Shown: positions 39,256-49,275, numbered from the stretch's first letter. The stretch: 64,000 bases of DNA from Symbiodinium natans (GCA_905221605.1 CAJNDS010000074.1:120808-184807); one strand, 5' to 3'. Translations and numbers: made by a program. The notes: generated from the letters alone by a model not told the origin.

Positions 39256-39365
39256 TGGGGGGGGGGTTCGGTCGGGGTTTCGGGAGTTTCGGGCGTTTCG
39301 GGGGTTTCGGACGTTTAGGGGGTTTCGGGGGTTCAGGGGGTTTAGGGTTTAGGGTGGAGAGTTTA

Positions 39366-39467
39366 TCGTTCAGGGATTACAGAGCCAGGGTCACGAAGAA
39401 GCAAAACCTACAACCTCACAAGCTCAAGTCGGAAGTTCTTGTTGTCGACCTTTTCGTGCATTTCTAA
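39366..39467 (+). CDS. Exon-like island, possible terminal exon
   Basis: The frame reads DYRARVTKKQNLQPHKLKSE then VLVVDLFVHF and TAA. Lys-rich with a hydrophobic end; not recognised. Confidence 0.45.
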   Translation, partial: SFRDYRARVTKKQNLQPHKLKSEVLVVDLFVHF

Positions 39468-39592
39468 ACCCTAAACCCCAAACCCTAGGCCCGAAACCCC
39501 AAACCCTAAACCCTAGCCCTAAACCCCAAACCCTAAACCCCAAACCCCAAACCCCAAACCCCCAACCCTCAGCCCTGGCGCCGCCACGCCGC

Positions 39593-39665
39593 CAGGATCC
39601 CCAGGAGAAGCCCGAAGAGCAGACGAGGCGGGGCCAGAGGGTTTTTTTGTGCTTGAAGCCCCGTA
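39593..39665 (+). CDS. Exon-like island, unknown product
   Basis: Acceptor CGCCAG at about 39587-39592. Reads DPQEKPEEQTRRGQRVFLCL then KPRR before TTTAGGG repeats. 39700-39900 is a 9-bp array (GGGTTTATG/GGGTTTGTA). Confidence 0.45.
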
Positions 39666-40170
39666 GGTTTAGGGTTTGGGGTTTAGGGATTAGGGTTTAG
39701 GGTTTCGGGTGTATCGTATGGGGTTTAGGAGGGTTTATGGGGTTTGTGGGGTTTATGGGGTTTATGGGGATTCTGGGGTTTGTAGGGTTTGAGGGCTTTA
39801 CAGGGTTTCGAGGGTTTCTAGGGTTTATGGGGTTCAGAGCGTTTGTAGGGTTTATAGGGTTTACGTGGTTTGCCGGGTTTGTAGGGTTTATAAACCTTTA
39901 TAAACCCTTATAAACCCTAAACCCTGAACCCTGAACCCTAAAAACCTCGAAACAATGGGGTTTAGGGCCTCTTACCCCTCAGCCCGGCAAGTTGGGATTC
40001 TCGGGGCTTGGGGTTTCGCGTTGAGTGTAGGATCTTCGGGGTGCAGAGACGCTGAGACAGGTTTAGGATTTGGGGTTCAGGGGGTTTAGGGTTGAGGGTT
40101 TAGGGTTTATAAGGGTTTATAAAGGTTTATAGTGTTCATAGGGTTCATAGGGTTTAGGGTGTAGGGTCCG

Positions 40171-40242
40171 AAGCGACGACGGACTTGGCATCGGGTTGGC
40201 GGATGTAGCGATCCGGCCCCGCAATGCTTCCATAGATTCATA
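40171..40242 (+). CDS. Exon-like island, possible terminal exon
   Basis: The frame reads RSDDGLGIGLADVAIRPRNA then SIDS and TAG. Protein-like; not recognised. Confidence 0.4.
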
Positions 40243-41160
40243 GATTTCATGGGTTCCCGTACTACCCCCTTCTATACTAACCCCCCTCTAGGGGTTTAGG
40301 GTTTATAGGGGTCATTAGGCCTATTTAAGGGGGCAACCTGGGGGGGGGGGGAGGGCAACCCGTGAAGATGGGGTTTGACTGCTGTCGGTTTTGCTTGCAA
40401 GAGCTTATCGGTGGGTTGAGGGGGGTTGTCGGGATCGAGGCTGAAGGTTTCCTAAAAATTTCCGAGCGTTGCTGTTCAATCTTTTTCGGTTTGGGGCGCG
40501 TCTGAGGCTTCAGGGTTGTGAGTTGGGGTTGTGGTCTGCAAGGGGGGTAGGTTGTGGCCAGCGGCTAGTCGAGACAACCATCCTAAGGCTACACCCCAAT
40601 CCCAAAACCGAACAGCCCCGACACCTCTTCAACCGCCTCAAGGCCCGTCCTCAAAACTTTCTGCACAGTCTAAAGCCCTCAACACCAATCGCGAGCGTGT
40701 AACTCCTAAGTCCTAAAGCCCTAAACCCAACTCCTAGCGCGTAACATGCACGAAAGCATAAGAGCATCCCGATTCCCCAAACCCTAAACCCTAAATCCAC
40801 GCGGGGGGAAGGGCTGCTGTGGCACACCCCACCGAGTTCCCCCTAGGACCCCCCTCGTGTAGGGATTAGAGCTGCAGGGTTCATTTAGGGGTTTGGGCGG
40901 TTTAGGGTTTTCATAGGGGTTTTGGTGCCCTACCCCTAAACCCTAAACCCCTAAACCCCTAAACCCCTAAACCCCTAAACCCCTAAACCCCTAAACCCCT
41001 AAACCCGAAGCCTGAAACCCTAAACCATAAACCCTAAACCCTAAACCCTAAACCCTAAACCCTAAACCCTAAACCCTAAACCCGAAACCCGAAACCCTAA
41101 ACCCTAAACCCTAAACCCTAAACCCTAAACCCTAAACCCTAAACGCCTTATAAATCTTTC
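40243..41160. other. No clear gene; ends in a long CCCTAAA array
   Basis: 40243-40900 is mostly unique, with short frames that are not convincing. (CCCTAAAC)n octamers at 40928-41003 and CCCTAAA heptamers at 41029-41143. Confidence 0.6.
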
Positions 41161-41168
41161 TGGCCCAG

Positions 41169-41256
41169 GGATGAACTCGCGGCGCCTGCGGCAAAAGCCC
41201 AGGCTGCGGTGTTCAGCAGTTTGTTCAAGGCTAAGACTCGGAGCCCTTGGGATTTT
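41169..41256 (+). CDS. Exon-like island, alanine-rich
   Basis: ATCTTTCTGGCCCAG|G is a good acceptor. Reads DELAAPAAKAQAAVFSSLFK then AKTRSPWDF. The island is bounded directly by CCCTAAA and TTTAGGG arrays. Confidence 0.6.
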
Positions 41257-41574
41257 TAGGGTTTAGGGTTTAGGGTTTAGGGTTTAGGGTTTAGGGTTTA
41301 GGGGTTTAGGGGTTTAGGGGTTTAGGGGTTTAGGTTTTTAGGGGTTTAGGGGTTTAGGGGTTTAGGGTTTAGGCTTCAGGGATGTTCCCTCCTTATACTA
41401 GCCTAGGTCGGCCCTGGGGACTCTTTTTTTCGGCTTATTTTTCCCCAATTGTGGCTTATGTTTTCCTTTTTTTGGCTTATTTTTTCACCCAATTTTTGGG
41501 TTCAAGAGGATCCCATTCAGGAGTATGTTTTTTTCAGAGGTTTTTTGGGCCATCCAAGAGGAGCTAAGACTCTT

Positions 41575-41728
41575 GGCAGCCCAGTGGTACCCTTTTGCCT
41601 TTTTTTTGTTTTAGGGGTTTAGGGTTTAGGGTTTAGGGCTTAGGGTTTAGGGTTTAGGGTTTAGGGTGCCCTTAGAAATTGAGCAACCAAAAAAGGGTGC
41701 CCTTATTATAATGTGGTTACTGGGGTAC
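41575..41728. mobile_element. MITE-like element, CCCAGT family, with inner telomere-like array
   Basis: Starts GGCAGCCCAGTGGTACCC, ends TATAATGTGGTTACTGGGG. Nine TTTAGGG-type units (41612-41667) occupy the interior between the arms. Confidence 0.65.
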
Positions 41729-41742
41729 CAAGGACTCGTAGC

Positions 41743-41831
41743 CCTAGGGATGTTGCCCCTTATACTGGCATTCCTGGATCGGGATTCGCGTATTGTAAGC
41801 CCTATGAAGGACTGTTAGTACAAGGGCTAGG
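41743..41831. mobile_element. MITE-like element, GATGTTCCCCC family, copy 2
   Basis: Starts CCTAGGGATGTTGCCCC, ends GTTAGTACAAGGGCTAGG. Lies 15 bp from the previous element, so the two families are nested or adjacent. 41832-42158 holds AT microsatellite (42030-42103) and no gene. Confidence 0.55.
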
Positions 41832-42158
41832 GTTGTGCCCTTACAGGTTCCCCTTAATATGCTCTGAATATGGCCCCTATACTACCTTGAAGGATCTTTG
41901 AACAAGGCTCCCCAAAACTGAAACGTACAACCTTATGGGTCCAAGGTACAAGCCCCCTAGATTTTTAGGGCCACGTGTTTCGTTTGCGGAACCTGGGGGG
42001 GAAGGGGGAGGGGGATCCTTCATCATATTTCGTGTGTATTTATATACATGTATATATATATATATACATATACATGTATATATATATATACATATACATA
42101 TGGGGCCCGGTTATAAGATGTATCCAGAACTTTGTGGAGCTCTGAACAGGTTAAGTAC

Positions 42159-42230
42159 CTGAGACTTCCTGGGATTTCCAGGGCTCTCTTGACCTCGTCC
42201 GGCATGCCCTTGGAGCCTCCATTTGTGGGC
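42159..42230 (-). CDS. Minus-strand exon with consensus splice sites
   Basis: Minus strand: acceptor CCCTAG|G, then PTNGGSKGMPDEVKRALEIP and GSL, then AG|GTACTT, a consensus GT donor. 72 nt, phase 2 at both ends. It begins directly at the telomere-like array 42231-42290, whose CCCTAG supplies the acceptor. Confidence 0.6.
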
Positions 42231-42289
42231 CTAGGGTTTAGGGTTTAGGGTTTAGGGTTTAGGGTTTAGGGTTTAGGGTTTAGGTTTAG

Positions 42290-42350
42290 GGCGAAACCCC
42301 AAACCCCTTGACCAGAAAGCTCGCACATCGCCAGAAGTCAAGGCACCCTT
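42290..42350 (-). CDS. Possible minus-strand exon
   Basis: The minus frame reads CLDFWRCASFLVKGFG. Weak, and included because the neighbouring islands 42159, 43255, 43592 and 43775 also read on the minus strand. Confidence 0.3.
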
Positions 42351-42615
42351 GAACCCGAATACGGCCCTATGTATACCGCAGAAAGGCCATTATATGTACA
42401 TACCCCACGTAGCAGCCAAAGAAGCCAAGAACCTAACCCTCTGAGCTTGCACGACCCCTCAACACCCAGAATCCTAAAGCTTCTGGTGTTTAAGGTTTCA
42501 AGTAAGCGGTAAGCCCGAAGCCATAAAGCCCTAAACCCTAAACCCTAAACCCTAAACCCTAAACCCTAAACCCTAAACCGTTAACTTTAAGCTTAACCCC
42601 ACTTTTACATCCGTC

Positions 42616-42681
42616 CACTGAAGGATGCTGGCCGCATCCTGAGTTGGTTCGGCTGGCGGCGGGCCCCCTCGGAGGCCGAGG
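42616..42681 (+). CDS. Exon-like island, unknown product
   Basis: The plus frame reads LKDAGRILSWFGWRRAPSEA then EG and runs into a TTTAGGG array (42685-42760). It lies between minus-strand islands, so strand is uncertain. 42761-43170 is AT-rich unassigned DNA. Confidence 0.35.
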
Positions 42682-43254
42682 GTTTAAGGTTTAGGGTTTA
42701 GGGTTTAGGGTTTAGGGTTTAGGGTTTAGGGTTTAGGGTTTAGGGTTTAGGGTTTAGGGTCCGAGCCTTCGGGATGAGGGCTTAGGGTTGTTAAAGGGGG
42801 CTTAGCGGGCACCATTGTGGCTGTTTTATTTCTCAAGAGGAATCTTTGCATGTATTGATTTATGTAAAAAATGGTTAGAAAAATATCAAAGTAATATGTA
42901 GGATTTTGGGCGAGTTTTTGGAGGGCTTAGGGGTGCCATTTTGGGATGGTAAAGAAACTAGTTTTTGGGCAATGTCAGGGGTTTAGGGCTTGTTTACGGT
43001 TTCGGGTATGGGGTTTGACTCATCGGCTCTGAAACCCCAAAACTCTCAAACCTCTGACGGGCTCTCAACCTCCAAGCCATCACTAGCCAGAGAGCTTCAG
43101 AGCCAGCCGCCCTGTTAATTTTCGAACCTGGACACTCAAAGTGACTCAAGAGAATGGCCTCAAAATAGACTCTAGGGTTTAGGGTCTAGGGGTCTAGGGG
43201 TCTAGGGAGATTTAGGGTTGAGGGTTTAGGGTTTAGGGTTTAGGGTTTAGGTGA

Positions 43255-43349
43255 CGGGTAATCTTCTGCAGTTCTTTGCAAGCCGCCGTCAGATGGCTGA
43301 TCAACTCAGCTTGAATCTCAACGTCAAGTGGCAATCCCATGGAGGCACG
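43255..43349 (-). CDS. Minus-strand exon-like island
   Basis: The minus frame reads MGLPLDVEIQAELISHLTAA then CKELQKITRHL, an amphipathic helical pattern. A plus frame (FFASRRQMADQLSLNLN) is open too but less balanced. The MITE-like element 43350-43592 abuts it. Confidence 0.5.
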
Positions 43350-43592
43350 CCTACTTGGAGGTTCATGGTACTTGAGAACCCAATTTTAACTGTACATATA
43401 ACCCAATTCTAACCATGCTAGGGCACTTCAAGAGCTTGTAAGTGGGTTATAAGTTCAGTTCTAATTGGTGAATATACCTAAACCCTAAAACCCTAAACCC
43501 TAAACCCTAAACCCTAAACCCTAAACCCTAAACCCTAAACCCTAAACCCTAAACCCATGATTGGGTTATAAGCACCATGAACCTCCAAGTAG
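43350..43592. mobile_element. MITE-like element, GGAGGTTCATGG family, copy 2
   Basis: Left end CTACTTGGAGGTTCATGG and right end its exact inverse. The interior holds an inner inverted pair and about 11 CCCTAAA units (43470-43555). It lies between two minus-strand exon-like islands. Confidence 0.75.
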
Positions 43593-43670
43593 ATTGCGGG
43601 GAGAGCGTGTGTTCCACACTCTGTGGCACGAAGGTGTCGCGTGCGAGCAGCTCCGATGCACTGCTGAGGT
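43593..43670 (-). CDS. Minus-strand exon-like island
   Basis: The minus frame reads SSASELLARDTFVPQSVEHT then LSPQSTW, with C/G-rich third positions. The last codons run into the MITE-like arm. Preceded by CCTCAG. Confidence 0.5.
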
Positions 43671-43678
43671 CCCTAAAC

Positions 43679-43759
43679 CCTAAACCCTAAACCCTAAACC
43701 CTAAACCCTAAACCCTAAACCCTAAACCCTAAACCCTAAACCCTAAACCCTAAACCCTA
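43679..43759. repeat. Pure CCCTAAA array
   Basis: About 11 units between two minus-strand exon-like islands, so the probable intron is read as TTTAGGG. Confidence 0.9.
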
Positions 43760-43774
43760 AGCCGGTGAATTGTG

Positions 43775-43878
43775 CAGTTGGGACCTTCCCTGGAGATCGC
43801 CTGAGCCCGCAAGGCATTGCTCTCGAAAACACCTTGCACAGCCTTGTGCCAGGTTCCAGTGAGCAAGTGGATGTGCAC
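43775..43878 (-). CDS. Minus-strand exon-like island
   Basis: The minus frame reads VHIHLLTGTWHKAVQGVFES then NALRAQAISREGPNCTIHRL. Strongly protein-like with C/G-rich third positions. Upstream of 43593 in the minus-strand gene. Not recognised. Confidence 0.6.
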
Positions 43879-43889
43879 TCAGGGTTTGT

Positions 43890-44580
43890 GATGTAGGGTT
43901 TAGGGTTTGGGGTTTAGGGTTTGGGGTTTGGGGTTTGGGGTTTGGGGTTTGGGGTTTGGGGTTTGGGGTTTGGGGTTAAGGGCTGGGGTGAGTTCAGGCT
44001 TTAGGCTTTAGGGTCCGGAGCTTAGGGCTTCGGCTTGAGGTTCAGGCTCTGTGAAAGTGTAAACCCCAACCCGAAACCCCAAGGGCCCTAAACACCACAC
44101 CCCCAAACCCCTAAACCCTCAACCTTAGACCCCCTCGGCCCTAGCTCCCCTGAACCCTTAAGCCTAAATCCCTAAGCCCTAAATGCACCAAATCCACAAC
44201 CCCTAGAGCCCCTAAGCTCTCGGGCAAACCCTAAACCCCAAACCCTAAACCCTAAACCCAGAAACCCCCTAAGTCCCCTGAACGTAGACGTCGCAGGGGT
44301 CGACAGAGGCCGGTGGGGAGCCAGGGCTTCCAGGTTGTAGGGTTTTGCGGTTTGGGTTTGGGGGTTTGGGGGCTTAGGGGTTTAGGGGTTTAGGGTTTGG
44401 GGGGTTTAGTGGTTTAGGGTTTGGGGTCTAGGGTTGGGGGGTTTATGGATTTAGGGTTGGGGGCTGGGCTTTTTTAACGGTTTGGGGTTTGGGTTTTTGG
44501 GTTTTAGGTACGGGTCTAGGGGTTCAGGGGTTTGGGGTTTCAGGGTTTAGGAGTTTTGGGGTTCAAGGGTTGGTGAGGTT
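43890..44580. repeat. TTTGGGG arrays and variants, no clear gene
   Basis: (TTTGGGG)n at 43903-43975, CCCTAAA variants at 44225-44260, G-rich tracts at 44340-44560. 44292-44332 is a small open stretch (GSTEAGGEPGLP) between GTCGCAG and CCAG|GTTG that may be a microexon. Confidence 0.6.
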
Positions 44581-44591
44581 TCGCTGCGGCT

Positions 44592-44660
44592 TGCAGGAGG
44601 CGTTGCGAGGATTCCCAACAATTTGGGGTGGGGCTTCAGAGTTTCGGGTATACGGAACCC
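44592..44660 (+). CDS. Exon-like island, unknown product
   Basis: Acceptor GGCTTGCAG. The frame reads EALRGFPTIWGGASEFRVYG then TL and enters CCCTAAA repeats. Confidence 0.5.
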
Positions 44661-44707
44661 TAAACCCTAAACCCTAAAGCCTAAAGCCTAAACCCTAAAC
44701 CCTAAAC

Positions 44708-44767
44708 AGCTCTTGGCTTGGGATCTAGGAATTGCAGTTCTCCGGATGCACAAGTTACTTTCCAGGT
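44708..44767 (+). CDS. Exon-like island with consensus GT donor
   Basis: Reads QLLAWDLGIAVLRMHKLLS and ends TTTCCAG|GTCTGT. The acceptor is CCTAAACAG, so the telomere-like repeat itself supplies the branch-like CTAAAC. Confidence 0.5.
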
Positions 44768-45361
44768 CTGTCTAGACTTAAGGGGTATAAGGAGGGAAGT
44801 TTGTAAGAAACCCTTAATCTTATTCCCCTATGTAGCCCCTGTGTACCCCATGTATGCACCTTATATAGTCCTGTTCTACCCAAGTAGCTGCAAGTGAGGG
44901 TTTAGGGGGTCTAGGGCTTAGTGTTTACGGGGTCTAGGGTCGAGCGTTGAGGGCTTAGGGGAGTCGAGGACTGCGGGCCTACAGCTAGAACCCTAGAGCG
45001 CTCTTCTTCCGCCTTGCAAGGTCCATAGCCAGCCTGCTTTGTGTAAAACATTGGGGGCTCCCCCTTGTGTGCGCACTGAAGTTCTTAGATTCCTTACAAA
45101 GGAGGCCCCCTCGTAACCCTAAGCCCTAACCCTAAACCCGAAGCGCAAAACCCTGAATATCCCTAAACCCTGAACTTCCCTAAACCGACCCTAAACCCAA
45201 TCCCGATGCCTCTAAACCCTAAACCCTAAACCCTAAACCCTAAACCCTAAACCCTAAACCCTAAGCCCTAAGCCCTAAGCCCTAAACCCTAAACCCTAAA
45301 CCCTAAACCCTAAGCCCTAAACCCTAAACCCTAAACCCTAACCCCCCCCAACAAAAAAAAA

Positions 45362-45433
45362 TGATGAGAGAGCGAAGTCTCTCCGATGGCAAGGCCGGCA
45401 GCTGCGAGGTTCCCGTTTCAGGTGGGGAACTCC
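45362..45433 (+). CDS. Exon-like island, frame uncertain
   Basis: Two plus frames are open: ERSLSDGKAGSCEVPVSG and DERAKSLRWQGRQLRGSRF. Both end at TTTCAG|GTGGGG, a fair donor. Confidence 0.4.
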
Positions 45434-45539
45434 CAGCTTCCCCCCCCCCCCCCCCAGCAAGCTTAGGGTTTAGGGTTTAGGGGTTTAGGGGTTTAGGGTT
45501 TAGGGTTTAGGGTTTGGGGTTTAGGGTTGAGGGTTTAGG

Positions 45540-45717
45540 GTTTTTCTTCCCACATAGTACTTATTGCCACTGCCCGGCAAGTTGGGTGTTGCTGCAAGTC
45601 TTTGGTTTCTTCTCTGGCAATTTCACTCGCTTTCGGTGGTTGGGTTCGAGTTGAGGGTATTTTTGCCCAGGGTCCTGAAGGGGGAGAATCCACTGTAAGA
45701 CTACCAAATTGAATCAC
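45540..45717 (-). CDS. Minus-strand exon-like island
   Basis: 60-codon minus frame: IQFGSLTVDSPPSGPWAKIP, STRTQPPKASEIAREETKDL, then QQHPTCRAVAISTMWEEK, ending at telomere-like repeats. Polar and proline-rich; not recognised. Confidence 0.45.
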
Positions 45718-45834
45718 TTCCTTTTGAAATCACCCCTCCTCCCCCTAGAAGGATGCCCCACGTAATGGGGAGGCCTTGCAAGGGTCCTCGAGTCGTGCCG
45801 ACCTTAGGGGTTCGAGAATGCCCAGCCAGGACAG

Positions 45835-46157
45835 GGAGTAGGTCCTTTTTCCTTTCTTTAGGGTTGGGGTTCCCTTACAATCCCCTTAAAGCCCAAAAAT
45901 GGCACCCTGTTTATTCCTTTCTTTAGGGTTGGGGTTCCCTAAAAATCCCCTTCAAACCAAACAGGGGCACCCTCTTTTTTCCTTTCTTTAGGGTTGGGGT
46001 TCCCTAAAAATCCCCCTCAAAACCAAAAAAGGGCACCCTCTTTATTCCTTTCTTTACCCTAAAAATCCCCTTAAACCCCAAAAAGGGCACCCTCTGTATT
46101 CCTTTCTTTAGGGTTGGGGGTTCCCTAAAAATCCCCTTAAAACCTGTTTATTCCTAG
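45835..46157 (+). repeat. Tandem ~75-bp repeats related to the CCCAGT MITE core
   Basis: Four to five units of CCTTTCTTTAGGGTTGGGG, TTCCCTAAAAATCCCCTT, then GGGCACCCTCTTTATT. The words CCCTTATT..., GTTCCCT and GGGCACCC also form the core of the MITE-like elements, so an element core has been amplified in tandem. Confidence 0.7.
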
Positions 46158-46239
46158 GTTGCTCCCGGGTCTCGAGCCAGGAGAGGTGCAGCCGACAGTG
46201 GAGGAGAAAGAGGAAGCGAGGAAGGCGGGCTTGAAATGT
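46158..46239 (+). CDS. Exon-like island, charged
   Basis: Acceptor TTCCTAG|G. Reads LLPGLEPGEVQPTVEEKEEA then RKAGLKCWG and TGA. Third positions are C/G-rich. Confidence 0.55.
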
Positions 46240-46658
46240 TGGGGCTGAGGTTGGCTCTCTGGGGGTGGGGCCACCTAGTCCCAAGCCTCAAAGCCCCCTA
46301 CTGCGCTACACAAAGACTCAGTTGCAGCTCATTTTTTCCCGGGGCTAGTACATTCAGCACCAGTCAATAAGCAAGCCATGACAAGCCAAGAAGAAACGAT
46401 GTCTGAGCACCACCAGGGCAGCTCTCTAAATCGGAGTCCGTTTTTTTATTTTTTTGTTGAGGGGGGGGGGGGGGTTGGCATTCAAATTCTATGGGGACCC
46501 CACAAAAAATGGAACTTTTGAGAGCTACCCAATGGACATTGTAAGTCGCAAACCCTTGTGTTGGGGTCGGAATAAGTACTACTTGGCTCCATCACCCTCG
46601 TTTGCCGAATTTTTCCAAGGTGGTGAATCCATCGTTCTGTTGTGAATCCATCGTAATT

Positions 46659-46862
46659 TGCAGTGTTTCGTGCACGTGACATGCCTAGAACATCATTATT
46701 TTAGACACTTCGTGGCTTCGCTGCGTGCCAATGGCCAAAGCATCCAAGTTAATCGTCATGTGCAGTCTTTCCTGCACATGACACGCCTAAAAAATCGGTA
46801 TTTACGGCGCTTCCTGGCTTCGTTGCGTGCCAATGGCCAGAGCATCCATGCCCGCACGATGA
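46659..46862 (+). repeat. 102-bp tandem duplication, in codon phase
   Basis: Two units of 102 bp (46659 and 46761). A plus frame runs through both: CFVHVTCLEHHYFRHFVASL then RANGQSI, and SFLHMTRLKNRYLRRFLASL then RANGQSI. It is followed by two AGCATCCATG-CGCACGATG repeats. It could be a coding duplication or a chance open minisatellite. Confidence 0.6.
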
Positions 46863-47321
46863 TAACGTCCGTGTTACCAGAGCATCCATGTCCGCACGAT
46901 GAGTTCGAAAAAAGGGAAAATCTTTCCCAGCAAAAATACCGAGTTTTTGCTGTTTTTGTTCAAAAATACAAAAAAATTTCTTTGCCATTAGGACCTTTTT
47001 TTACCCTTCCACTTCCTCACCCGTAACTTGCACAGGAAATAACCGTTCCTAAAAATGTAACCAAAACCTAGCCAAGAGTACATTTTTCGCATCCTCTGCA
47101 GTGTTGCAACATGCTCTGCTCTTCTCTGCAAGCACTTCATGCCGCTCATGGCGCGGCAAACGAAGTACATGGTGCCTACTACTAGTATTCCCTTATGGTC
47201 CCTTTTTACTTCTAGTACAATAACCCCCAAAGCCCTATTCGATCCATTAAGGCCCCTTTTCGTTCTACTATAATAACCCCCCAAAAACCCTATTCCAATT
47301 ATTCGGGAGGCCCTACAAACC

Positions 47322-47352
<31 letters not shown>

Positions 47353-47490
47353 AAAAAGAAAAACAAAAAAAGCCGTATTCTAATTTATCAAGACCCTAAA
47401 CCCTAAACCCTAAAACCTAAACCCTAAACCGTAAACACTAAACCCTAAACCCTAAACCCGAAGCCCTAAAGCCTAAACCCTAAACCCTAC
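46863..47490. other. Unassigned DNA, poly-C and short arrays
   Basis: C23 at 47320-47342 followed by A-rich DNA; CCCTAAA units at 47394-47488. 47185-47310 repeats the phrase CTAGTACAATAACCCCC and its variant, a dispersed repeat. Confidence 0.5.
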
Positions 47491-47492
47491 AT

Positions 47493-47592
47493 TACGCAAA
47501 GCACAGGGCGCTGAGGAGGAGCCGGCGGTGGAGCCCGAACCGGTGGCCGAAGAAGACGCCGAGGCTCGCGGGGGCTCTGGGGAATGCGACCC
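47493..47592 (+). CDS. Exon-like island, acidic
   Basis: The frame reads RKAQGAEEEPAVEPEPVAEE then DAEARGGSGECDP, with mostly C/G third positions. Glu/Pro-rich and probably disordered. Similar in style to 51731-51817. Confidence 0.55.
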
Positions 47593-47727
47593 CTAAACCC
47601 TAAACCCTAAACCCTAAACCCTAAACCCTAAACCCTAAACCCTAAACCCTAAACCCTAAACCCTAAACCCTAAACCCTAAACCCTAAACCCTAAACCCTA
47701 AACCCTAAACCCTAAACCCTAACCCTA
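47593..47727. repeat. Pure CCCTAAA array, about 19 units
   Basis: One of the longest pure arrays in the window. 47728-48700 holds further TTTAGGG/TTCAGGG runs (47868-47930, 48120-48300). A possible small coding piece VAQEAEEDEQAGRGESSN lies at about 48062-48118. Confidence 0.9.
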
Positions 47728-48710
47728 GCTTTGGACCAGGGCTTTCGTCTGTGAGGGTTTCGGGGCCTTGTAGGGTTTTTGTGGGGCTGTTACGGGGCTT
47801 TTCTGGGGCCCAAGAGTTTGGATTTGGGCCCCAAGGTCTTACTTCAAGGCCTGCAGGTACGACATGTTTAGGGTTTAGGGTTCAGGGTTCAGGGTTCAGG
47901 GTTCAGGGTTCAGGGTTCAGGGCATGATAAGTTATATTCCTATTCCTATTCTTGTTCGTCTTTTCTTCTGCATTTTCTTGTTATACATAGATATAGACAT
48001 ATACCTTGCTCAAGAAACGGGCGGCCAGAGCCTCTTGAATTATCATTGGCCCGAAGTTCCAAGGTTGCGCAAGAGGCGGAGGAGGACGAGCAGGCGGGCA
48101 GAGGGGAATCTTCCAATTAGGGGGTTTAGAGTTTAGGGTTTAGGGCTTAGGTTTACGGGTTTAGGGTTAGGGTTTAGGCTTCAGGGTTTAGGGTTCAGGG
48201 TTTAGGGTTTAGGGTTTAGGGTTTGGGGTTTAGGGTTTAGGTGTTAGGGTTTAGGGTTTAGGTTTTTAGGGTTTAGGGTTTAGGGTAGGGATTCAGGGTT
48301 CGGGTTTACAGGTTACGGGCTTACTATAGCCCCCTTTCTTTTGGTATTTATATAAACCCAGGTGAGTATCCAGTCATATTTGTGTCAAGGTTCTAAGGGA
48401 GTATAGCTTAGGGCTTAGGGGTTAGTAGGTTTCAGGGTGGAGCTTGAGATTTTGCGATTGTAGGATTTAGAGCTTGGGTGACGAAGGCGCTGGGCAAGTG
48501 ACCTTTCACCCTTCGTGATCCTTTGCACCCTCTCGTAAACCAAGCACCCGAAATCCTGAATCCCTGGGCTTTAAGGCTTCTAAGGGTTTCAGGATCCCAG
48601 GGTTGATCATATGATACTCGCAGTACAATCCAAACGGGAGCAAGCAAGCATGCCTCGCAATCGAACAAGAACTCCACTCTGTCTTTGTGCCCGAGGTTAG
48701 TGCGATGTTG

Positions 48711-48795
48711 GGATGTTCCCCCTTATACTAACAGTCCTTAATAGGGATTAGACTATATTCCCTATGAAGGCCTGCTAGCACAAGGGGGAGCATCT
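48711..48795. mobile_element. MITE-like element, GATGTTCCCCC family, copy 3
   Basis: Starts GGATGTTCCCCCTTATACTA, ends as the inverse of GATGCTCCCCCTTGTGCTA. The arms match over more than 20 bp with few mismatches. 48796-49020 has no clear gene. Confidence 0.7.
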
Positions 48796-49044
48796 CAAGC
48801 GCCAGAAACCATAACCTAAGTCCTTTGAAAGCAGTCCGGCTGTTTTGCTGAACTCCACACATCTTACCTTGGGGACAAAATGGACCCTGAAAGGTGTAGA
48901 CTTTAGGGACCATCTTCGGATTACCTCGTAGCTTTTTCTTCGAGATCCTTCCAGTCGATTTAGGTCTACATGCCACAGAAGGAATTACGGCAGCACAGGG
49001 CATACGATCTCAGTTTTACACCCAAACCCTAAACCCGAAACCCT

Positions 49045-49255
49045 AAGACCGGGGAATCCCTTATGAACCTGTACTACATGTACAAGGGCGCTTGGTACTG
49101 CGGGGTCAACTGGAAGTATTTCGGGGAGAAGCACGCGGAGAGGGCGGCGGAGATGAAGCGGAAGTACCTGGGCGAAAGAAACCTTGCCCGCCGATGGCAG
49201 CTTCAGTTACGTGGACTTCGAGAACAAGTTCATGCGGGACGTGCTCTGCGGGTGA
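49045..49255 (+). pseudogene. Exon-like island with an internal frame break, probable last exon
   Basis: First frame: KTGESLMNLYYMYKGAWYCG, VNWKYFGEKHAERAAEMKRK, YLG. Near 49165-49185 the protein-like reading moves to another plus frame: AKETLPADGSFSYVDFENKF, MRDVLCG and TGA at 49253. Both halves have C/G-rich third positions. One extra base, or two missing, would explain it; a very short intron is less likely. The product is not recognised. Confidence 0.55.
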
Positions 49256-49275
49256 CGCTATCGCCCGTTCGCAAA

